From NCBI GenBank assembly GCA_934045075.1, contig OW203727.1, positions 18,226,861 through 18,290,860 on the forward strand: a stretch of 64,000 nucleotides of DNA, given 5' to 3'. Shown piece by piece: positions 1 to 10,433 of this stretch. Source of the DNA: Yponomeuta sedellus. Taxonomy: Eukaryota > Arthropoda > Insecta > Lepidoptera > Yponomeutidae. The position numbers were made by a program, and so were the translations under genes. The notes below the pieces were generated by a model, which was not told where the DNA came from, did not search any database, and saw only the letters and a program-made list of their open reading frames with translations. Each line of letters opens with the position of its first letter. Position 1 is the stretch's first letter.

Positions 1-150
1 ATCAAACCTTCTAGGCATACATGGGATGACGATCTGTGAAAAACTTCCGGTAGATGCTGGATGCGGCAAACTGAAGACAGGGCGCTATGGCGCTTATTAG
101 GGGAGGGCTATGTCCAGCAGTGGACTAATATAGCCTGAAGAAGAAGAAAA
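1..150 (+). mobile_element. Non-LTR retrotransposon 3' end fragment
   Basis: The sequence encodes the tail of a lepidopteran endonuclease/reverse-transcriptase polyprotein (pattern W-DDL then CWMR, ED-R-LW and GYVQQW), ending with the recurrent GAAGAAGAA tract. The same tail recurs near 14398, 21200, 29258, 32093, 42105 and 47052 in both orientations. An in-frame stop interrupts the DDL region, so this copy is dead. The clade (RTE-like) is my inference. Confidence 0.7.
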
Positions 151-155
151 CATAC

Positions 156-463
156 AAATATTAAAGTTTCGGACTTCCTAGGCGTTAATAGCATAAAAGA
201 AGACGTCACATAGACTGACTTTGAATCTATTGTACTATAAAGCCGTAATGAAACCGAAGCAAGTAGTGGCCAATAGACGGTTTTCAAAACATAAGGGAGC
301 TAACGGGAGTGACTGGAAAATCCGCTCAACATGTAGAAAAATTATAAGATTGTTGGTTAGTATCTTACTTTTATCGCTATTCATCGCTATCGATATGTTT
401 GTCAAGAACATGGCTCTTGACAAACATATCGATAATAATAATCGATATGTTTGTAATACTTAC
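156..463. other. No gene seen
   Basis: AT-rich sequence between the LINE fragment and UGT exon 2. I looked here for exons 3 and 4 of the left UGT on the minus strand and found neither the FIT-x-x-G nucleotide-binding segment nor a C-terminal membrane segment. It is probably intron of that gene. Confidence 0.5.
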
Positions 464-1976
464 TTAAAAGATCAGATTGCGGTAACCATTTGAACGTCCT
501 CACATTCCTTGGCATGCCTGCTACTTCATCTTTATCCCATTTCCAGAGAACGTCGTATGGTAACTTTGAGGAAACATTGCAAAATATTTGTATTTTCTCC
601 AGTGGCAGCATCCATGGAATGACATTAGAGCCAAAGCTCATGTAAATTACACCGTTCTTAGATCCATCCAAGTAATTTGTCAGTTCCTGTCAAAAAACAT
701 CCTTCTATTATGAGTTGGATAGTGTTGAGCAAATGTTACAGGTGTCTCTTACACACACCTACTTTAAACCATTACATACTTATAATTATGCTATACATTA
801 TTGTATACATTACCTATTGTATACCCATTGTATTATAACTTCATAACATTTAATGAGTACCTATTGTCGATATCATCAACATCTACCTATCTCGCTCACT
901 CTGAAAGCGTTAGACGAACATTATGACTGTGTAACTGTTTTATGTTAGCGATGTATTTTCTCTACGACATGCATTCGGGCTTGCAGCCCTCATACTGTAT
1001 TGGCTCGTACCCACAAATAATAACCCTGCGTTAAACTTACATTCTTTTTATCTCAGGAAAGCGGGTGATTTCAACGAATTTTAATCTTAAAACTGTAGAA
1101 ATAAAGACGTGCATTATGATTCTAAGCAATACCTACCTCAGATAATTCCGTAGGAGGCTTTTGATGTAAGCCACCCATGAATATCACTCCTGGAGGCACT
1201 GGCCTATTTCCATCCCAAATAGGATGGACATTTAAAAATAACATGTCCACATTGCTATTTATCTCTGACACTGTTGGAGCTTCTGTCCCGAAATTCCTTC
1301 TGATCATTTCATTTTCATAGCTTTCCAAGGACCATTGCATATAACGCAACTGATAATATTCATAAATTCCAATAATTTTCTCCCAAATAGACAGATTATA
1401 TATTTTGTCTCGTATAAATTCTGGGTAGTACAATGGATGTGATGGTGCTCCAAAAACTTGATAATTGGGTGGCATGGCTCCAAACGAACTTACTTGAATT
1501 ACAGGCGCTTCGAATATGTATGATACCACTAAAGCAGATCTGGCACAAGCTTCCGTAATTATGAGATCGAATCGATCATTACTTTTTATTAATTCTTGCA
1601 CTTCATTGGTTTGGAATTGCAACTCGAATGAATCTGTATAAAATTTCACACCCATTTCTATTTTCTTGTATGCACTTTTTGAGAGAAAATCAAGATCATT
1701 CGCAAAGCGCTCCTTATGCAAATTATATGTTACATTATGGACATCAATTTCTTTAATATCTTTTGGTCCTTTTTTATTTGGGAAGGCAGGATCAGGTGTA
1801 ATAATCACTAACGTATGGCCACGACTTGCTAGTTCCTGAGTCAAAGCCCGAAACACCACTTGATGACTAATGGATGATGCAGGAAATACTGCTAATATTC
1901 TTGCAGAGAATGCGGAATTAATCACAAATGTAATTAAAATAGAATGCAATAAACAGATGAATAATTTTGAAACCAT
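464..1976 (-). CDS. UDP-glycosyltransferase, exons 1-2 only (partial)
   Basis: Membrane UDP-glycosyltransferase that conjugates sugar to small lipophilic compounds in the ER lumen. Exon 1 is 1976-1137 (280 codons, donor GTAGGT). Exon 2 is 686-464 (223 nt, acceptor after TTTTTTGACAG, donor GTAAGT, phase 1). A signal peptide covers about residues 1-24, followed by ARILAVFP and SISHQVVF with the presumed catalytic His38. Exon 2 has GVIYMSFGSN and LWKWDKDE. Exon lengths match the complete paralogue at 8320-10246 exactly. Exons 3-4 would lie left of position 464 but are not visible, so they are either beyond the window edge or lost. The UGT33-like assignment rests on the SISHQVVF and LHQKPP context and is moderately sure. 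Confidence 0.88.
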
Positions 1977-2160
1977 GCTTCACTATTACAATGCAGACAC
2001 GTCTGTTCAAACTAAGGACATGGAAACGACTGAATAGTTACAGAAATGATAACAATCTTGTGGCGTGTGTACTTAAGTCAATCGATATAAATAATGTTTA
2101 CCACAGAGGCTCCAGCTTCTTCAGTTATACAAATCTTATATTTAATCTTATTCTTATATT
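1977..2160. promoter_or_regulatory. 5' flank of left UGT
   Basis: Upstream region of the minus-strand UGT. A TA-rich TTATTTATATCG stretch (minus strand, about 2084-2093) lies roughly 110 nt before the ATG and could be a TATA element. This is weak evidence. No other gene is seen here. Confidence 0.25.
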
Positions 2161-2266
2161 TCGACGGCCTAGGTGGCGCAGCGGTTCGTTTCCTAGTTTA
2201 ACCCGGCCCGATCCCCGGCCGGGTTAAACTAGGAAACGACCTTTTCTAGTTTGTCTCGGGTCTTGT
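2161..2266 (+). mobile_element. tRNA-derived SINE, left part (split by Copia)
   Basis: Starts with a pol III A-box-like head (GGTGGCGCAGCGGTT) and ends CTAGTTTGTCTCGGGTCTTG. The same head and tail occur uninterrupted at 33570-33735. There the tail continues with ATGTTATCTATGTATTT, which in this locus is found at 7706, just beyond the Copia element. The Copia therefore sits inside this SINE. Confidence 0.75.
2187..2238. repeat. Perfect 22-bp inverted repeat inside the SINE
   Basis: Arms 2187-2208 and 2217-2238 are perfect complements separated by 8 nt (CGATCCCC). The intact SINE copy at 33570 lacks the left arm in this form, so the palindrome is specific to this copy. Confidence 0.85.
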
Positions 2267-2342
2267 GAGAGAAATTTTAATATAAACTTGACGGCTATAG
2301 TACACAGGCCAGTATTATAATAAAAGGCTAGTATTACAACAC
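2267..2342 (-). repeat. Copia 3' LTR
   Basis: 76-bp repeat, TG...CA ends, about 99% identical by eye to 7630-7705 apart from one or two bases. It is unusually short for an LTR. The flank matches an interrupted SINE rather than more LTR, which supports this boundary. Confidence 0.7.
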
Positions 2343-2352
2343 ACCCCCTTAA
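2343..2352 (-). promoter_or_regulatory. Copia polypurine tract
   Basis: Read on the minus strand, TAAGGGGGTG lies immediately before the TGTTG start of the 3' LTR. This is the usual position for the plus-strand primer of an LTR retrotransposon. Confidence 0.65.
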
Positions 2353-2473
2353 TCAAAGTTCTCTACAAACATGCAAGACAAAATATGAAAGTATAGTGCT
2401 CAAAATATATCAATAGAGAAAATAATAGTAAGGAAATGTGTACTAATCACTAAGAATACATATAAAGTCATAT

Positions 2474-3337
2474 TTACACTAAACCTAAACCTAGTATACA
2501 CCTACTATGTGCCACACGCTGCAACGGCTTAGTTAATATGTCAGCTGGCATCTCACTGGATTTGGTATATTCTAAGTTCACCGTGTTATCACTAATCTTT
2601 TCTCTAATAAAGTGATATCTGGTATCTATATGTTTTGTCCTATGTTGGTGTACCGGATTTAAGACTAAACTCTGTGCACTCTGAATATCCGTACAAATAG
2701 TAACACAATTAGGTAAAAAATGTTTTGTTACCATAGGATCACATAGAACTTCTGAGATAAATATCTTTAAATAAATCGCTTCCTTGGTAGCTTCAGTAAT
2801 TGCCATGTATTTGGCTTCCGCTGATGACAAGGCTACGGTTTGCTGCTTCCGCGAGGCCCACGATACCGGACTCGCTGCTAATGTAACCCGTATAAGATCT
2901 ACGATCTATGGTGCAATTAGCCCAATCGGCATCGGAAAATCCCATAAGAGGCATACCAGTCTTCTTATAGCAAATCTGGTAATCTAAGGTATTTTAATAC
3001 TCTCTTAGCGGCTATCCAATGAGACTTATTGTACCGAGTATTGAACTGACTCAGGTAACTTGTCGCATACGCATTATCTGGACGAGAATTAACACTCAGA
3101 AACATGAGGCTGCCAATTAATTCTTGATAGGGATACGCCTGTTAATTGTGATCGATATCACTGTTGGTACTAACCTCCAGTTTTCCAGATAACGGAGTTG
3201 TACAAGTCTTACAATTCGGTTGGTGGGTAAAGTTGTTCTCCATGCCAAACTTTTTCAAAAGTTTCTTTATGTAATTCGTCTGATGAACTCTTATTTCATC
3301 CTTTCCTTTGATTACATTTAATCCAAGGTAATAGCTC
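2474..3337 (-). pseudogene. Copia RNase H and RT C-terminal part
   Basis: From 3337 leftward the frame reads YYLGLNV and the connection region. The final 118 codons (2830-2474) carry the Copia RNase H signature SSAEAKYMA, TDIQSA, HIDTRYHFIRE and ADILTKPL. The portion 2830-3200 contains in-frame stops and small lesions. The upstream end is cut by the SINE at 3338, and the frame continues on the other side of it. Confidence 0.85.
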
Positions 3338-3703
3338 TGAAGCGCTCGTGGCCTAGGCGAACCGAGTGATTGGAATCAATCACGTGGTTAAGCAACACAG
3401 GCGCGGTAAGGTACGGGATGGGTGAGCGTCCCGTGTCTACCGCTAGTGGCATTTTTCCGAGCGCTTCCGTGCTTCGCAAGGCACATTAAGCCGTTGGTGC
3501 CGGCTGTCATATAATGGCAGTCGTTAAGCCATGTCAGAGGCCTTATGGGCGGCTTGATAACTTCTGACAGTAAGGCCCGCCACTGTCTTACAATCCTCCA
3601 CCAACCCGGACTTGGCCCCCGTGGTGGAGTATGGCCTAACCTTCCAGCGATGTGGAAGAGACCCGTGCCCCAGCAGTGGGGACATATAAGGGTTGATAAC
3701 GTG
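3338..3703 (+). mobile_element. 5S-rRNA-derived SINE nested in Copia
   Basis: A head resembling an insect 5S gene internal region (TTAAGCAAC...GATGGGTGA...) is followed by the family body (GGACTTGGCCCCCGTGGTGGAG, CAGCAGTGGGGACATA, GGGTTGATA). It is flanked by a perfect 8-bp target duplication AATAGCTC at 3330-3337 and 3704-3711. Without the insert the Copia RT frame is continuous across the site. Confidence 0.88.
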
Positions 3704-3791
3704 AATAGCTCAAATATCCTAAATCTTTTAAGGAAAAATACTTCTGCAAGTAATTCTTGACAATGTCAAAAGTTTTGTCATTATTATAAAA

Positions 3792-3967
3792 AACTAGATG
3801 ACCCAGCGAACTTCGTACCGCCTAAGTCGATTCTTTTTTTTTGCATCCGTAAGAACCATCGTCGTACATGAAGGAATATTCTAAAAAAAGAATTAGCGAA
3901 ATTGGTTCAGCTGCTCTCGAGATTTGCGCTTACCAACACATTCAGCGATTCATTTTTATATTATAGA
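3792..3967 (-). mobile_element. Short non-autonomous Helitron nested in Copia
   Basis: On the minus strand it starts TCTATAATATAAAAATGAAT and ends GGGTCATCTAG followed by T. There is no target duplication, as expected for rolling-circle transposons. The Copia RT frame resumes exactly after removal. Related copies lie at 15584, 17970, 18367, 21677 and 32582. Confidence 0.78.
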
Positions 3968-4268
3968 CAATCATGTCATCAACAAAAACGGCAACTATAA
4001 CCAACTCATTACCAAAGAGTTTGGTATACACGCATGGTTCTGAAGGAGTCTTTGTAAATCCAATCAATGACAAGGTTTCATCTAACTTTATATTCCACGC
4101 ACGCGGAGCTTGTTTGAGCTCATACAACGATTTTAGTAAGAGACATACCTCGTGCCGCACGACAGGAGCAAACGCTTCAAAGTAACTTACACCTGGCGTC
4201 TGGGTAAATCCCTTAGCAACTAGTCTTGCTTTGTACTTCACAACATATCCAGTTGGATTTTTCTTCAT
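3942..4268 (-). pseudogene. Copia reverse transcriptase fragment with internal deletion
   Basis: Encodes the Copia RT landmarks KARLVAKGFTQ, YFEAFAPVVRHE, LKSLYELKQAPRAWN and the catalytic FVDD. Between APVVRHE and LLLKSLY roughly 60 expected residues are missing, including the motif with the first catalytic Asp, so the polymerase cannot be active. The Helitron cuts the frame just after FVDDMIV. Confidence 0.85.
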
Positions 4269-4279
4269 TTTGTAAACCC

Positions 4280-4744
4280 TTATAACTTTTTATTTCCTCT
4301 TTCTATTAATGTCCAAGTATTCAACTTCATTAACGAAATATATTTATCTGTCATTGCCATTTGCAATTTTTCAGAATCATCAATAAAAATAGCCTCATTA
4401 TAGCTTCTAGGTTCATCTGCCTCTTCACTGGACACTTTGTATGAGAAGTAATTAGGAGGTTTCCTGTCTCTTAATGGGTATCTAAGACCATCAGTTTGAT
4501 TATTGGAAACTACTGCTTCCTCATTTTCTTCAACCGGGTGTTCCATTTCAGCAGTCTTATCTACATAGGAGATGGGACAGTTTGGAACAGGTTGCTCTTG
4601 AACAGGTGGTTCATCAGTGAAGACCGGAACACGTTCACAATACTCTTGAACTGTAGGACTGATTTCTTCCTGCAGAGGAAGACTATTAGACAGTACTAAT
4701 CGTTCTGTCGTCGAAGTCTTATTTTCGACAGGTCTATTTTTCAA
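4280..4744 (-). pseudogene. Copia integrase-RT linker and RT N-terminus
   Basis: A Glu/Pro-rich linker of about 90 residues precedes LRYPLRDRKPPNYF, EPRSYNEAI and LNTWTLIERG, the region that normally joins Copia integrase to RT. It ends in a stop a few codons before the RT segment at 4268, so at least one lesion separates them. Confidence 0.75.
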
Positions 4745-4760
4745 TCCAGAAAGAGAATCT

Positions 4761-5644
4761 TCAAAGAAAGTTACATCTCTTGACTTTTTTCAAAGTTCTA
4801 GTACAGGATGCATTTCTAAAAAGGCAACTATTAGGATCATCGGTATATCCTACAAATATAACTTCTTCAGCTTTAAGATCCAATTTCTTTCGTTGACAAG
4901 AAGGAACAAGTATCAGAGCTCTACATCCAAAGACTCTCGGATTACTAAGGTCTGGTATACAGCCATTCCATAACTCGTAGGGAGTTTTATTGTTTAAGGC
5001 ACGATGTGAGCATCTATTCCTTAGGTACACATCCGCTCTAGTAGCATCTTCCCAAAATGTTTTGGATAGATCGCTTTCAGCTATAAGAGAGCATGCATTT
5101 TCTATAATAGAGCAAATTGTGCGCTCGACAACACCATTCTGTTGAGGGCATAAGGTACCGTTGTTTGATGTAGTATGCCACAAGAATTAAGGTAACTTGA
5201 GAACTCACTATTAACGAATTCCTTCCCGTTATCCGTCCTTATAGTCATAATTTGAGCTCCAGTTTGTCTTTCAACCAAGGACTGGAATTGACAAAATTTT
5301 ACTTTCACTTCTGTCTTTGAAGATATAAAGTACACAAAAATAGTCCTAGAAAAATCATCTATAAACAATAAAATATATTTATTACCTTGAAAAGAGCTAA
5401 CCGACATGGGTCCACATAGATCACAGTGAATCAATTCTATAACTGAAGTTGCTCTTTTATAGACGATCTTCTTGAAAGGTTTACGTGCTTGTTTCGTTTG
5501 AACACAAGCATGACATAGATATCTGTCCACGTCCTTATAATCAATAACCTCATGAGTACCTTTCAGCAGGTCCATACCGATGCGACATAAGTGGCCTAAT
5601 CGTTTATGCCATAACTGATACCTAGAGTCAGAATCAGAGTGCAC
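4761..5644 (-). pseudogene. Copia integrase, frameshifted
   Basis: The first frame (5644-5102) has the GAG-pre-integrase LWHKRLGHL, zinc-binding CHACVQTKQ, and the first two catalytic acids in IHCDLCGP and IRTDNGKEF. The third, PQQNGVVERT, is in another frame (5183-4761). A single-base lesion near 5160 accounts for the switch. All DDE residues are present but not in one reading frame. Confidence 0.88.
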
Positions 5645-5807
5645 AATTTAAGTTCATAAGTTAGCTTGGGGAATATTTACCGTACAGTCTAGTATGTACA
5701 ATCCACCATAGGGCGACCCATGTAGAACCGAATCACCTGAAAAGGAGAAGGCTTTTGAATCAAAGAAATTACAACCAGACTTATCAAACACTACTGTAAA
5801 ACCTTTT

Positions 5808-6746
5808 TCATACTGCTTGCTTTACAGATAACAGGTTTGTTTGTAAATTAGGTACATAAATTACATCAGTCAATGTGTCAACGGTATTATCGGTATTTAC
5901 CGATATTTTACCGACACCTTCCGCATTAATTTTAGTCCCATTTGCGACTGTAACCTTAAGATCCACAGGGTTAATGTTTTTAAACCAATCTCGTCTTGAA
6001 GTCATATGTTTGGTTGCGCCTGAATCAACGTACCATTTGTCCTGTTTGTAATCATTTGTTGCTCCTAAGGCAGATAAAGAGGTTGATTCCTTGCTGATAG
6101 GATTTTTCCCGTTTATGATCTTCTTTTTCTTTGATGGACAGTTTGGTCCCTTGTGACGAGGTTCTCCACAACCATAACAAACGATTTTCTTCTCGTTAAA
6201 AGTAGAAGAGGTAGGTTTAACCGTAGATCTCATAGCTGTTTCAAGTTTTATTGAGTTTTCCTTCAACATTTCATTTAGTAGCTTGGACTTCACCAATTTG
6301 GTAGTAACGTCAACATTACTGTTTTCAAGGGCCATAATTAGTGGGTCATATCTCGACGTCAAACCTCCCAATAGAATAGCGGCAATCGATGTATCTTCTT
6401 TTACCTTATCTATATCCGCCAAGTCTTGGGCAGTGGAAACAACAGCATTGATATATGACTCAATATTGTTATCAAAGTCTTCTAGTCTCAGTCTGTATAA
6501 TTTCCTTTCTAAACATAGACGCCGACCCATGCCTTTATCCTCATAAGCATTTTTTAATGCTTTCCATGCTTCGAGTGCTGTCGTAGCACTCCGGACATGC
6601 GTAATCGCAGGGCCCTCAAGGGTGAGGCAAATTTTTGTTAACGCCTTTTGATCGTTTCTCATTTTGATGGAGTTAGAAACATCCAATCCTTCAGGGTAGC
6701 CATTTACTGCTTCCCACAACTCTTCGTGCCTATGGTAGTTCCTCAT
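5808..6746 (-). pseudogene. Copia Gag-protease
   Basis: 312 codons. The Gag core is followed by a CCHC zinc knuckle (C190, C193, H198, C203) and the aspartic protease active site DSGA at 241-244. The frame is open upstream of the first ATG with Gag-like WKF residues, but meets a TAG near 6800, so the true start has probably been lost. It ends early near 5808 where the pre-integrase part changes frame. Confidence 0.85.
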
Positions 6747-7629
6747 TTTGAATTTCCATACACTGTATCCTTCTCTATTTTGTAGAATAAAAGTCGGGAT
6801 GAACCTCTACTTAAAAAAAAGGTTTCAATGAACAAGTCCGCGCCAACGCAACACGCATGCGCAATCGATGTTTGCGCCTTGGTGCCAATATTTAACATTT
6901 AAAAAAACTTTTCAATATAAACAAAGTTTGGTTCTGTTTTTATGTAAGTACCTATATTATAGTATGAGAGTAGATAAAGTAGTGTATGACACTGTACATA
7001 ACTTGGTCTTATAACAATCGTGTGATACTATAAAAAAACTCGCCTACAGTTCATTTCTTTAAAATACACTAGTGTTAAGATAAGAACCCTTATTATGCAA
7101 CGGTATCTTAAACTACTATTTTCCCTTCTCATGCTATAAAAGTTCGTCTTGCATACTAGTTGCACAATCTACTAATAAAATAATCACAATATGGAATTAT
7201 GTATGGCTATACATTCCTTTACTTAGGTAATCATTGCATTCAATACAACTTTTTCACTGTTGATGCCTTTGATTTTTACGGTAACATCCCTAGTTTTTAA
7301 AAACAAAAAGGGTTGACCGACATAACCTTATGATGAAGTTCAGTTTTTTAGGACAAACATTGTTTATTAAGTTTAGAATGGTTTATTGGTCAAAGTAAAT
7401 TGTAATAATGCCTTCTTTTGACATTATTACAATAAATATGTATTATTAACTGAAGAAAGTGAAGCAATTGTGCAGTTCTAACTTTGAAAAACTAAATTAT
7501 ATTGTGTGCCCTGCGTTACAAGGTTACGTTGGCGAATTTTGATGAAGTGTCAAATGTAACCTATTAAATTGGCTTAACTTTATTTGATTGTTTATTTTGA
7601 AGTAATCTAGAATTGACAAATAACTTAGC
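6747..7629. other. Copia leader, no gene seen
   Basis: About 880 bp between the 5' LTR and Gag, AT-rich, with no coding pattern and no primer-binding site that I recognise directly after the LTR. It is long for a Copia leader and may hold an unrecognised insertion. Confidence 0.4.
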
Positions 7630-7705
7630 TTGAGAGAAATTTGAATATAAACTTGACGGCTATAGTACACAGGCCAGTATTATAATAAAAGGCTAGTATT
7701 ACAAC
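7630..7705 (-). repeat. Copia 5' LTR
   Basis: 76-bp direct repeat of 2267-2342, same orientation, near identical, TG...CA. Low divergence between the LTRs contrasts with the heavily broken coding region. Immediately outside it the interrupted SINE resumes with ATGTTATCTATG. Confidence 0.7.
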
Positions 7706-7780
7706 ATATGTTATCTATGTATTTTTGTATTAAATCTATCGTCGAGGTAGCACCTATATAACACAAGTCATTTAGTTGTA
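7706..7780 (+). mobile_element. tRNA-derived SINE, right part
   Basis: ATGTTATCTATG through TATCGTCGAGGTAGCACC matches the downstream half of the intact copy at 33670-33725. It completes the SINE begun at 2161. Confidence 0.7.
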
Positions 7781-8319
7781 CTTCATATAGGGCTAACGAG
7801 ATCTGTGTAATATGTCCATGAATACTTATTTCAATACTTATTTATATATTTATGGTTTACTATAATTCAGCTCATTATGCTATAATTATTGTACTTTAGA
7901 AATGTTGAAAAATTTATTGCCCATTAATATTGCGTAAAGAGGTCGTTAAATCGAAAAATGTTTTTACTTACACACACAGTACTTTTAAACTTATTCAATT
8001 CGACACTATAGCATAGATGAAAAATAAACTATCCCTAAATTAGGTGTTGGGCATAAAAAACATATTTAAAGGATTACCTTTCATCACCCTTTCGGCGTGA
8101 TTAATATGTTATATCTATGCTGAATTAACTGGAACCAAGCGTCTGTGAGCTTAGCCACGGAAAGACAGAAAAATGGACTTGGCAAAACTAATAGGTTTCC
8201 TTGTTGACTACGGTACACCAAAATTTGATTCGATGAAACTGCAAAGTATATATAGTTCACCTATACATACCTTACATACATACCCTTAGTTGTTTATTGA
8301 TTTATTTAATATTATTTTG
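7781..8319. other. Intergenic, 3' of complete UGT
   Basis: AT-rich, no gene recognised. Two AATAAA signals on the minus strand (complement of 8301-8306 and 8293-8298) follow the UGT stop within 30 nt and are the likely polyadenylation signals. Confidence 0.6.
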
Positions 8320-10246
8320 TTAATTTTTCTTTATTTTCTCGCTGTGACGAAATCTTGCCATTATAAAGTAAATGGCCATACATTTGAAACCCAGGATTAT
8401 TATGATAATAAATAAAACTACAGCCACTACGTCAAGCATCAAGTATTCTGACCATGAGATGTTAGCGGCAGCAGAGCGCAAGTGCTTCGCGCCGCCATGT
8501 CGAATCACATACTCGGTCCACCACACGGCGCACTCTAAAGGACTCTGGGGCCGATCGCTCATCACTGTGCTTAGACTTTTCATGTTGCGGCGGTATCTGT
8601 AATTTAAACAACATAAACTCACGCCTCTATCCCAGAGGATCACGCAAAAACCAGGAACTGCCACTTGCCACGATCCTCACAGATCAACAAAATAACATAA
8701 TACACAGTAAATATAGTAGTGATATCATTAGCTTTAATTAAACGTAATTATGGACTTTAGCTTATTAGTCAAAAGGCAAAGTTAAGAGAAATACTAACCT
8801 TTCATCGTTGATAACTTCATTAATTGCTTTGAGTAAAGCTTCCTCAGTAATAGTTTCAATGTCAAGTTTCTTGCCGATGCCATGATGAACATATTTCTCG
8901 GCATTGTACCATTGATCTCCTAGCATAGGAAATGCTATGACTGGCACTCCTGCTTCTATCGTTTCGTCTGTTGACTGTAATCCTGCTTGAGTTATGAAGA
9001 GCTTTATATTTGGATGCCCTGTAAAAAGTATTACTTGACACTTTCATCTGGTCGCCAGCCTCACTAGACTTTTTTTAATTTTAAGAAATAACTCACTCAG
9101 AAGATCTGATTGTGGGAACCATTTTGAAATCCTTATATTTTTTGGTTTATCAGGCAACTCGTCCTTGTCCCATTTCCATAGAATATTGTACGGCAACTTC
9201 GAAAATACAGTTGTAAAGATTTTAATCTTTACACGAGGCAACTGGGATGGATTCATGTTTGTACCAAAACTCATATAAATCACGCCATGCTTTGACTTAT
9301 CCAAATAAGTCTTTAATTCCTGCAACAGAAAAATGTAAATATTATCTCTCGTCGTCTTTTACTAGTCTCAAACATTTATACGTTAAGGAAATAAAGTAAA
9401 ACTTACCAAAGGCAAAGGTTTTGGAGGTTTTTGATGTAAATTTCCTAAATATATAACTCCCGGTGGCACTGGTCGATTATTGTCCCAAATTGGGTCAACA
9501 TTTAAAAATAACATATCTATATGGTTTGTTAGCTCAGAAACACTTGGAACATTTGCTCCGAAATTTTTTTTCAACATTTTATTTTCAAGTGTCTCTAAAT
9601 CGTATAGCATATACCGCAGATCAATCTCTTCATACGCTGCTTGAATTTTTTCCCAGGTCGACATGTTGTAAATCTTTTTTCTTGTTATTTCGGGATAATA
9701 AAGAGGATGCGATGGAGCCCCCATAACTTGAAAATTAGGCGGTACCGCTCCAACAGAACTAAATTGAATTAGTGGTGCTTTGAAGACATGCGACATCACC
9801 AAAGCGGATTTCACACAAGCTTCTGTAAATATTAAATCAAAGCGTTGTCCACTATTCAACAGATCCCGCACTTCTTTTGTTTGTATTTGAAGTTCAAACA
9901 CATCAATTACGGTAGCAAAAGCTTTTTGCACGATATTTGCTGCCTCATTAGAGTTGCCTTGGACATTTTGAACAAATCGCTCGGCCCAAATATTGTACGA
10001 CAAATCATGAAAATCAAACTCCGTGATGTTTTCCGGGGCTTGACCTTTAGGGAATGCTGGATCAGGTGTCAATATCACAACTTCATGGCCACGTCTTGCA
10101 AGTTCATGTGTAAGTGGCCTAAATACAACTTGGTGGCTTATTGAAGGCACTGGAAATACGGCCAATATTCGAGCAGCATTATTTTGGATTATTAATGCTT
10201 TTACAATAACTAAACAAATCCACACGCTGTATGTCATTACGGTCAT
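8320..10246 (-). CDS. UDP-glycosyltransferase (complete, 4 exons, 519 aa)
   Basis: ER-membrane UGT transferring a sugar from UDP-sugar to small lipophilic molecules (detoxification, pigments or hormones in insects). Exons are 10246-9407, 9319-9097, 9018-8799 and 8596-8320. All introns are GT-AG and phases agree (0, 1, 2). Signal peptide is about residues 1-24 and presumed catalytic His38 lies in SISHQVVF. The UDP-sugar binding signature runs from about residue 361 (FITQAGLQSTDE... GDQ), with QAG where many UGTs have HGG. CAVWWTEYVIRH follows, then one hydrophobic C-terminal segment at about 480-506 and a short basic tail ending KIKKN, an ER-retrieval-like KxKxx. Length is normal for the family. 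It is a tandem paralogue of 464-1976. UGT33-like is my inference. Confidence 0.95.
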
Positions 10247-10402
10247 CAGTTAAGCGAGCTAAATAAAACTGTGTCAACCTCGATGGGTTCTCTTTATTTA
10301 TTACACTGCCGACTCGTAATTCGCACACTAGTATAATTCTCCACAAATATCTTGAACGAAAATCTGCGCGGGATGATTTGCGATGGCCACGTGAGAGCAT
10401 TT

Positions 10403-10410
10403 TATTTATA
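10403..10410 (-). promoter_or_regulatory. TATA box of complete UGT
   Basis: TATAAATA on the minus strand, 157 nt upstream of the ATG. This would place transcription start near 10375 with a 5' leader of about 130 nt without an intervening intron. Confidence 0.45.
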
Positions 10411-10433
10411 AAAAATGCACTTAGGCGGCTCAA

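Larger units (their letters stand above)
2267..7705 (-). mobile_element. Ty1/Copia LTR retrotransposon, degenerate, with nested insertions
   Basis: The order on the minus strand is LTR, gag-protease, integrase, reverse transcriptase, RNase H, LTR, which is the Copia order (integrase before RT). Terminal 76-bp direct repeats (7705-7630 and 2342-2267) start TGTTG and end CTCTCA, and a G-rich polypurine tract precedes the 3' copy. Frames are broken near 5810, 5160 and 4750, RT has an internal deletion near 4150, and a SINE and a Helitron are inserted. No target duplication is visible at the ends. Not autonomous. Confidence 0.88.

Noticed and set aside
1..463. Exons 3-4 of the left UGT
   Set aside because: No nucleotide-binding signature or membrane segment in any minus-strand frame.
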